DNA of 64,000 bases from Candidatus Enterococcus murrayae (GTDB taxonomy: Bacteria > Bacillota > Bacilli > Lactobacillales > Enterococcaceae), in contig NZ_JAFLVR010000020.1 in NCBI RefSeq assembly GCF_017315985.1, positions 138,766 through 202,765 of the forward strand, in the 5' to 3' direction. Made by a program: the position numbers and the translations under genes. A model generated the notes under the pieces. That model was not told where the DNA came from, made no database searches, and saw only the letters and a program-made list of their open reading frames with translations. This document shows positions 58,886 through 64,000 of this stretch, in pieces (position 1 is the stretch's first letter; each line of letters begins with the position of its first letter).

Positions 58886-60239
58886 TCTGACTCGCGCATT
58901 TATCCAGCGTATCGCGATCATCTTTATTTTGATTCTGTCACTTGTTACGATTTTTTATCGCTGGGGCTTTCCAACCTATTATTATTGGAAAATGGAGCAG
59001 CCGGTCAAGGAAGCGCAAAAATTGATACAAACCGGGAAAAAAGAACAAGTAGACGACGAGCTGGTAGTCATCGCAATCGAGAACAAGCCCGCTATTTCAA
59101 ATGAGGAGCTGACCAGCGATATGACCTTCCGCTTGAGCCAAGCCGGGATCTCGCTGAATCGCTTTTGGATTGATCAGACAACTACCGCCGCTGTTAAAAA
59201 AGGACAGGCGGTTCAACGACTATACAATCAGACGCGGCAACGAAATGATTTCTATACTATTTTCTTTGCTCAAGACAACAAATTCTACTTAATAGGGACG
59301 AGTATTCCAGATTTTCAGGCGGCGATCCAAACAATATTCCCGATTTTAATCGCGGCGACGAGTGTCTTTTTGGTGCTGCTGTTTGGCTTGATTGTTCTCT
59401 TAGTCCGGCGGCAGATCATCGAACCGATTCGCCGTTTAGAACAAACGACTCGAAACATCTCCCAATTGAATTTTGCCGACTCCGATATCACGGTTGAAAA
59501 TGAGCTGGGGAATCTAAGTCAATCGATCAATCAAATGAAGCGGTCGCTTCAAGAACATGAAATGGAGATGCTTGAGCGCAATGATCAATTAAAGGCCTTC
59601 TCGTCTAATTTGGCCCATGAGCTAAAAACTCCCTTATCCGTTATGCAGCTGCTCGTTGACGGCGAAAAAATGGCGTTAGAGAATTCCAGCTTCTTAGACG
59701 ATCTTGATCAGCAGCTCATCAATATGAACGAATTAGTCGCCAATCTGCTGCACTATAGTCAACAGTTAAAGGAAGCAATCCAGTTAGAGCCGGTGGCAAT
59801 CAGCGAGATAATCGAAAAAGAAGTGGTTCAGCAGCAGCTCATTGATCAAAAATTCAATATTGCGCTTGAGGTAGAACCCTGTCAGCTTGATACAAATGAG
59901 GCATTGCTGAAGGTCATACTGATCAATCTATTAACAAACGGCATCAAATACAGCCTGAATAAACAAATGAGCATTAGCGGTAAAAAGAAACACGATCATT
60001 ATTTGCTGATTTTTGAGAATTTGTCTGCAGAAATATCCCCTAAGCAGATCGCACAGCTGACCAAACCGTTTGTAGTAGGGGAGGAATCACGAAATAATCA
60101 CCTGTCAGGTACCGGCTTAGGCCTTTCGATCGTGGAACAAACACTCCAGCGAATCGGTGGAGAATTGTCACTTCAGCAGAAAGATCATCGTTTTATCGCG
60201 ACCGTTATCCTTCCTATCAAGCAAAAACCAGTCCATTAA
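58848..60239 (+). CDS. Sensor histidine kinase
   Basis: Partner of the regulator just before it. About 463 residues: TM1 near 20-40, extracytoplasmic domain to about 160, TM2 near 163-187, HAMP (RRQIIEPIRRLEQTTRNI), H box FSSNLAHELKTPLSVMQLL (histidine near 256), N box LINLLTNGIKY, and a shortened ATP site (FENLSAEI, then GTGLGLSIVEQ). The G1 box is unusual (FENLS instead of DNG). The start is uncertain: ATG 58848 overlaps the regulator's end by 38 bases, and a TTG at 58866 is equally unmarked. Confidence 0.9.
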   Translation: MEQATALNYRKNSLTRAFIQRIAIIFILILSLVTIFYRWGFPTYYYWKMEQPVKEAQKLIQTGKKEQVDDELVVIAIENKPAISNEELTSDMTFRLSQAGISLNRFWIDQTTTAAVKKGQAVQRLYNQTRQRNDFYTIFFAQDNKFYLIGTSIPDFQAAIQTIFPILIAATSVFLVLLFGLIVLLVRRQIIEPIRRLEQTTRNISQLNFADSDITVENELGNLSQSINQMKRSLQEHEMEMLERNDQLKAFSSNLAHELKTPLSVMQLLVDGEKMALENSSFLDDLDQQLINMNELVANLLHYSQQLKEAIQLEPVAISEIIEKEVVQQQLIDQKFNIALEVEPCQLDTNEALLKVILINLLTNGIKYSLNKQMSISGKKKHDHYLLIFENLSAEISPKQIAQLTKPFVVGEESRNNHLSGTGLGLSIVEQTLQRIGGELSLQQKDHRFIATVILPIKQKPVH

Positions 60240-60258
60240 GTTGTGCTGGTTTTTCTTT
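60226..60258 (+). terminator. Weak terminator at the kinase stop
   Basis: AAAACCAG and CTGGTTTT pair around a loop that contains the kinase stop codon; followed by TTCTTTTG. Probably incomplete termination, as the small peptide gene follows closely. Confidence 0.5.
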
Positions 60259-60311
60259 TGCACAAGTTTTGCATAATTGTTTTCTATGCTTTGCTCAGGG
60301 GAGAGGATCGG

Positions 60312-60407
60312 ATGACGAATCAAGCAAAACGAAGAGTGATTATTGGAATCCTAGTATTTGCACTGCTTCTATCGGGTAGTGCACTGGCGATTCTATCACT
60401 GCAATAG
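60312..60407 (+). CDS. 31-residue single-pass membrane peptide
   Basis: ATG at 60312 after AGGGGAGAGGATCGG, stop TAG at 60405. The peptide has a basic N-terminus (TNQAKRR) followed by one hydrophobic helix (VIIGILVFALLLSGSALAIL), the layout of small regulatory membrane proteins. It lies between a histidine kinase and a membrane phosphoesterase gene in the same direction, so it could modulate either. Evidence is the ribosome binding site, start and codon pattern only. Confidence 0.55.
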   Translation: MTNQAKRRVIIGILVFALLLSGSALAILSLQ

Positions 60408-60436
60408 AACGAATAAACGAAAAGGCAGGTCAGCTT

Positions 60437-61246
60437 ATGTTTAAAAAAATTTTCATCGGACTAGTTTTAATTTTAGTCTGCATTCCTATTTATGCCTTCA
60501 AAATCGAACCCAACTTAGCAGTGGTTCACCGGCTGCAGTTAGGCAATAAATCAATGCCCAAGGAATTAAAAGTCCTTCAGCTTTCAGACATTCAAGTATC
60601 TGAAAGCTATTCAACGAAACGGTTGGATAAGGTCATTCGTAAAGTCAATAAAGAAAAACCGGATATCATTGTATTTACAGGCGATCTTTTTGATAATTAC
60701 GCACAATACAATCACGAACCGGAAATCATTGAGAAGCTTAAGCAAATGAAAGCAACGATTGGGAAATACGCGGTTTGGGGAAATCATGATTATGGCGGCG
60801 GAGCAGCTAGAGTCTATCAGCAGGTCATGAATGCAGCGAATTTTGAAGTATTAAAAAATGCTGGTGAAACATTGACTCTTGCAAATGGCAAAGAAGTCTT
60901 CATTGGAGGGTTGGATGATTCTCTACTAGGTGCTCCTTCGATCGAGGAAACCTTGAGCTACCGCCAAAGATACGATTATTCCATTTTACTTACTCATGAA
61001 CCAGATGTAGCGGAGGGATTTGTGGGCACCAATACACAATTAGTATTGGCCGGCCACAGTCATGGCGGGCAGGTCCGCCTGCCGTTTTATGAAGTAAAAA
61101 ATGTTTTAGCAAAAAAATATACTCGCGGACTCTATGAAATGAAGGATCATACCAAGCTATACGTGAATACCGGGCTGGGCACAACAGCCATTCACGCGCG
61201 ATTGGGCGTACCGCCGGAAATTTCCGTCTTTCACTTGCATTTTTAA
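60437..61246 (+). CDS. Membrane-anchored metallophosphoesterase (YkuE-like)
   Basis: 269 residues. One hydrophobic N-terminal segment (about 5-22) anchors or exports it. The calcineurin-like metal set follows: VLQLSDIQVS, VFTGDLFD, VWGNHDYGG, LLTHEPD and AGHSHGGQVRLP. First metal motif reads SDIQ, where the usual histidine is a glutamine, a trait seen in the YkuE/LpxH-like group. Probably acts on a lipid or cell-wall phosphate outside the membrane. AAGGCAGG precedes the ATG. Confidence 0.87.
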   Translation: MFKKIFIGLVLILVCIPIYAFKIEPNLAVVHRLQLGNKSMPKELKVLQLSDIQVSESYSTKRLDKVIRKVNKEKPDIIVFTGDLFDNYAQYNHEPEIIEKLKQMKATIGKYAVWGNHDYGGGAARVYQQVMNAANFEVLKNAGETLTLANGKEVFIGGLDDSLLGAPSIEETLSYRQRYDYSILLTHEPDVAEGFVGTNTQLVLAGHSHGGQVRLPFYEVKNVLAKKYTRGLYEMKDHTKLYVNTGLGTTAIHARLGVPPEISVFHLHF

Positions 61247-61333
61247 ACACATTTTCCAAGTGGGTGTAGCCTAAAGTTTGTTGAGCATTATGGGAAAATG
61301 ATATGATAGCAACGAAAGAAAGGAACGATCAAA

Positions 61334-62056
61334 GTGAAAAAATGGAAAAAGCTCCTTCTGATCCTTGTTATCGGATTAGCCCTCGTATTAGGTGGTGGCA
61401 TAGCGTATTTAAAAACGCAAAGCTATTCTCCAACCAATAATGCATTGCAAACCGCAAAAAATGCAGAGGACAGCGGGGATTGGCTGTATTTCTCTGGCAA
61501 GGATCAAACAAAGCCTATGATCATTTTTTATCCGGGCGCACTTGTTGAACCCGAAAGCTATAGCCCTTGGGCCCAAACCTTAGCCAAAGCAGGATATCCC
61601 GTTTATATCCTGAAAATGCCTCTGGATTTAGCCGTTTTAGCACCTAACCGCGGGGAAAAAGTTCTTTCTGAACACCCCAAGCGCGACTATATAGTAGGCG
61701 GCCATTCTTTAGGCGGCGTCATGGCCAGCCGCTTTGCAAAAGGGCATACCAATCATCTGGAGGGCGTCTTTTTCTTGGCTAGTTATCCAGATACAAAAGG
61801 AACCTTAGCAGATAAAAACATCCCTGTATTGTCCTTGACTGCGGAAAATGATCGCGTCTTAAATCATGACGCTTATAAAAAGGCCAAGCAGGACTTACCT
61901 AAGTCTACCGATTATCAAGAAATCAGTGGCGGAAATCACGCCGGCTTCGGATCTTATGGTCCACAAAAAGGGGATGGCAAATCCGAGATCAATGATCAGA
62001 ATCAACAAGTTGCCCAACAGCTGCTTTTATGGCTAAAGGAATATGTGAACCATTAG
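61334..62056 (+). CDS. Alpha/beta hydrolase with N-terminal membrane segment
   Basis: 240 residues, GTG start at 61334 with AAAGGAACG upstream. Hydrophobic segment at 7-27 is an anchor or signal. The hydrolase core has IIFYPGALVEPESYSP, the nucleophile elbow VGGHSLGGVM (serine near 119), an acid in LTAENDRVLN and histidine in ISGGNHAGFGSYG. The GNHAGFGSYG ending is typical of PF12695-type alpha/beta hydrolases of unknown substrate in lactic acid bacteria. Last of the co-directional run before repeat copy F. Confidence 0.85.
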   Translation: MKKWKKLLLILVIGLALVLGGGIAYLKTQSYSPTNNALQTAKNAEDSGDWLYFSGKDQTKPMIIFYPGALVEPESYSPWAQTLAKAGYPVYILKMPLDLAVLAPNRGEKVLSEHPKRDYIVGGHSLGGVMASRFAKGHTNHLEGVFFLASYPDTKGTLADKNIPVLSLTAENDRVLNHDAYKKAKQDLPKSTDYQEISGGNHAGFGSYGPQKGDGKSEINDQNQQVAQQLLLWLKEYVNH

Positions 62057-62079
62057 CTTAGAAAATAGAAGGAACAAAA

Positions 62080-62170
62080 CAAAAAGCCAAACGATCTTAA
62101 ACTTTCATAATTGAAAGTAAATAGATTGTTTAGCTTTCATTTTGTTAAGTTTTTTTCGAAAAGACTTTAA
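62080..62170 (-). repeat. Dispersed two-hairpin element, copy F (reverse)
   Basis: Read on the minus strand: AAAGTCTTTTC/GAAAAAAACTT hairpin, then GAAAGCTAAACAATCT closed by AGATCGTTTGGCTTTTT with G-U pairs, inner stem ACTTTCAATTATGAAAGT. Between convergent hydrolase and adhesin genes. Confidence 0.87.
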
Positions 62171-62185
62171 GAATGTTAACTGGTA

Positions 62186-64000
62186 CTAATTTATTTTCTT
62201 TAATAAGTAGATAGCAGCTCCGAATAGGCTAGTTCCCAGCAGAACCCAGATAATGCTGCTTCGGTCGTCATTGGTTTTAGGATAGCGCTTGTTAGAGGCG
62301 CTGGTCGTTTTAATGATTGCCGCTTTCCTGGAAGACTCGCTTGTTTTTGGTTCTTCCGTAGTAGCTGCCGGAGCGGTACTCTCTGTTGTCGAGCTTTGAG
62401 TGGTACTTGGTTCTGTGGTGCTTGGCTCCGTGGTACTTGGTTCTGTTTCCTTATACGTATTAATCATAGTAAAGTGATTGTTTTCTTTATTTATTGAAAA
62501 TTCAAAATCTGCAGGGATATTTACTTCATTGACATTATAAATGATTGTATCTCCAGCGTTGTTATACAAGGGCAGATCATTGTTAACTCCTTGTACAGGT
62601 ACAGTTGAAACAGTCGCCTTGAAATTTTTCTCTTTTGTTAGTGAAAGAGTATCCGACGCTGCCCATGAACTTGGGTTGGCTAACGGTGTTCTAATCACTT
62701 GGTAGTCTATTTTGTCAGGAATCATTGATGCTGGTGCATTTTTCCATTGCTTTTCTAGGCTAAGGTCGACTTTGGGTGCTTTGATTGATGGAATCGGAAA
62801 ATCTAGCAGCGATGAGCCATCACTTGCCGGGTCCAAGGTCGTTCGCTGGTTACACAAATACCAGAATTCACCTTTAAAATCATTTGCCTCGGTATTTAAT
62901 CGAATTTGATACGTCACGGTAATACGTTCGTTTACACCTAAGGCAAAGTTCGAAACAGTGATGACTTGATTTTGCTCAGTGACTTCTAAATTTCTCACTA
63001 ACTCATCGGCTGGCAGCCAGTTTCCGCTAGAATCCTTTTTCCAACCAGCTTTCCTGTAGTTTGCTTCAGAAAAATTTCCACTGCCTTGCAGCAAAATATT
63101 TTCACCCATTGGGTCAGTTACAGTGCCCTTTGGGATAGTTTTCGTTGCCGAGTTGATAATATTTTTTAACGCATCCCCTAATCCTAGAAGATTTTCGTCT
63201 ATAGGACTATAGTGACTCTCTTTGTCCGCGATATTTCGTGCAATATATTCCCCTCTAGGAGTGGGGGCAGTACCGATGGAATAAGTGATGATGCCTTTTT
63301 CCTTTAAAGCAACGATTGTTCCGAGAGTGGCATCAGTAACAACGGTTTTATCGACCTTGTTCCCATTGACGTCAGAAATCGTATCACTAGTATTAAATTG
63401 TGGCGAGTCCGTCTGAAACTCTTTATTATAAGCAGCTGTGTGGAAACCATTGTAATCCGTAATTTGACCAGTATTTGGGTAGGTAGCTGCATTATCCACA
63501 GGAAGGTAGCTGCGATTTGCGCTGCCATCTCCAACGTGAATCAGGATTTTCTCAGCCCCTGGTCTGCCTTGATTCAATAAAAGCTCTTGACCTGCGATCA
63601 AGCCCTTTTGTATAAAAGTACCCGTATGGCTTTCAGCGGTGTTAGTCAAAAAGTTTTGCAGCTGATTCATGTCATTTGTCAAGCCGTTTGTAGAATACAC
63701 ATTTCTGTTGTAGGCGACAATCCCGATTTGAGCAACTCCGTTTGATAAGGAATCCCCTAATTCTGCGCCGAACTCCTGCAGTCCTCTTAATGTGTTGGTC
63801 AATTTCTCCCCCTGCATAGAAGAAGAGTAGTCAATAACTAGTACAATATCTAGCGGTGGGTGAGGAATCTCATTTCCTTTAATATCTAGGGTCACATCGA
63901 ACAATCCTTGCTTTTTCGGATTGGATTTGACTGTCTTTCTAACATAGGCCTGATCCTGATAATTTACAAACCCCTCAGAATCTACCGGTAGTTGATTTGT
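62186..64000 (-). CDS. Cell-wall-anchored vWA-domain adhesin (start outside window)
   Basis: The frame is open to the window end; 604 residues are visible. The von Willebrand A domain begins near residue 50 with MIDAS motif DYSSS, a threonine in SHTGTF and aspartate in HVGDGSANRS, so it binds a divalent metal and probably a host ligand. After about residue 320 come beta-sandwich-like domains, then a repeated PSTTE/threonine-serine stalk (15-base DNA repeats at 62404-62450), and a cell-wall sorting signal with YPKTN in place of LPxTG, a hydrophobic helix and a KK tail. A pilus-tip or surface adhesin. Its sortase is not in the window. Confidence 0.9.
   Translation of the reverse strand, partial: TNQLPVDSEGFVNYQDQAYVRKTVKSNPKKQGLFDVTLDIKGNEIPHPPLDIVLVIDYSSSMQGEKLTNTLRGLQEFGAELGDSLSNGVAQIGIVAYNRNVYSTNGLTNDMNQLQNFLTNTAESHTGTFIQKGLIAGQELLLNQGRPGAEKILIHVGDGSANRSYLPVDNAATYPNTGQITDYNGFHTAAYNKEFQTDSPQFNTSDTISDVNGNKVDKTVVTDATLGTIVALKEKGIITYSIGTAPTPRGEYIARNIADKESHYSPIDENLLGLGDALKNIINSATKTIPKGTVTDPMGENILLQGSGNFSEANYRKAGWKKDSSGNWLPADELVRNLEVTEQNQVITVSNFALGVNERITVTYQIRLNTEANDFKGEFWYLCNQRTTLDPASDGSSLLDFPIPSIKAPKVDLSLEKQWKNAPASMIPDKIDYQVIRTPLANPSSWAASDTLSLTKEKNFKATVSTVPVQGVNNDLPLYNNAGDTIIYNVNEVNIPADFEFSINKENNHFTMINTYKETEPSTTEPSTTEPSTTQSSTTESTAPAATTEEPKTSESSRKAAIIKTTSASNKRYPKTNDDRSSIIWVLLGTSLFGAAIYLLKKIN

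Noticed and set aside
8499-62170. Repeat copies as insertion sequences or miniature transposons
   Set aside because: No terminal inverted repeats around the whole element, no visible target duplications and no transposase; structure and position favour an RNA or terminator role.
62404-62450. CRISPR-like or tandem repeat array
   Set aside because: The 15-base repeats are in frame within the adhesin and code the PSTTE stalk.

Overview
The window reads as chromosomal DNA of a low-GC Gram-positive lactic acid bacterium, most likely an Enterococcus. The main reasons are the glpO-glpK-glpF cluster with an oxygen-dependent glycerol-3-phosphate oxidase, a GlpK carrying the enterococcal HPr-phosphorylated histidine loop, a PTS-type dihydroxyacetone kinase, a LevR-type sigma-54 activator driving a mannose-family PTS, and AGGAGG-type ribosome binding sites throughout. 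The species is not settled by what I can see. No rRNA, tRNA, CRISPR, prophage or transposase was seen.

Layout. 1-1325: a two-component system whose kinase is cut by the window edge. 1543-8472: glycerol uptake and use (glpO, glpK, glpF, a GNAT enzyme, dhaK, dhaL, dhaM). 8588-12197: a DUF2461 protein overlapping an ECF-type sigma factor, then a YtrA-like GntR regulator with its ABC transporter. 12503-19985: an Amadori-product cluster resembling gfrRABCDEF, read from a -24/-12 promoter lying inside an inverted repeat. 20139-21771: a deoxynucleoside kinase and PnuC-family transporter behind two NrdR boxes. 21832-27679: a cyclase-fold protein, an orphan histidine kinase, a lipase-like hydrolase, a nucleotide-fold protein and an ABC exporter. 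27734-34364: a PhnDCEE importer with two cytoplasmic phosphoesterases and a divergent Crp/Fnr regulator.

34530-36159: a Bmp-type lipoprotein and a small membrane protein. 36297-45764: a sugar island (ScrR, ScrB, ScrA, an alpha-1,6-glucosidase, an alpha-galactosidase and its AraC regulator) for sucrose, isomalto- and raffinose-type sugars. 45915-48217: an Rrf2 regulator with two NmrA-type oxidoreductases. 48351-53199: a uracil-DNA-glycosylase-fold protein, a MerR regulator with a textbook 19-bp-spacer promoter ahead of a CPBP protease, and an FtsX-type ABC transporter with TetR regulator. 53333-58003: a small protein, an unknown protein, dapA-dapB-dapH for lysine/diaminopimelate, and two membrane proteins. 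58238-62056: a third two-component system, a 31-codon membrane peptide, a YkuE-like phosphoesterase and a hydrolase. 62186-64000: a cell-wall-anchored von Willebrand A adhesin, cut by the window end.

The clearest unexplained structure is a family of roughly 90-bp intergenic elements, six full copies plus one possible relic. Each has two hairpins whose stems are kept by compensatory changes, and each lies at the 3' end of an operon, five of the six between convergent genes. Other strong regulatory signals are the sigma-54 promoter folded into a hairpin at 15280, the NrdR box pair at 20139, the MerR operator at 49892, and the paired ScrR operators at 38911 and 38988.
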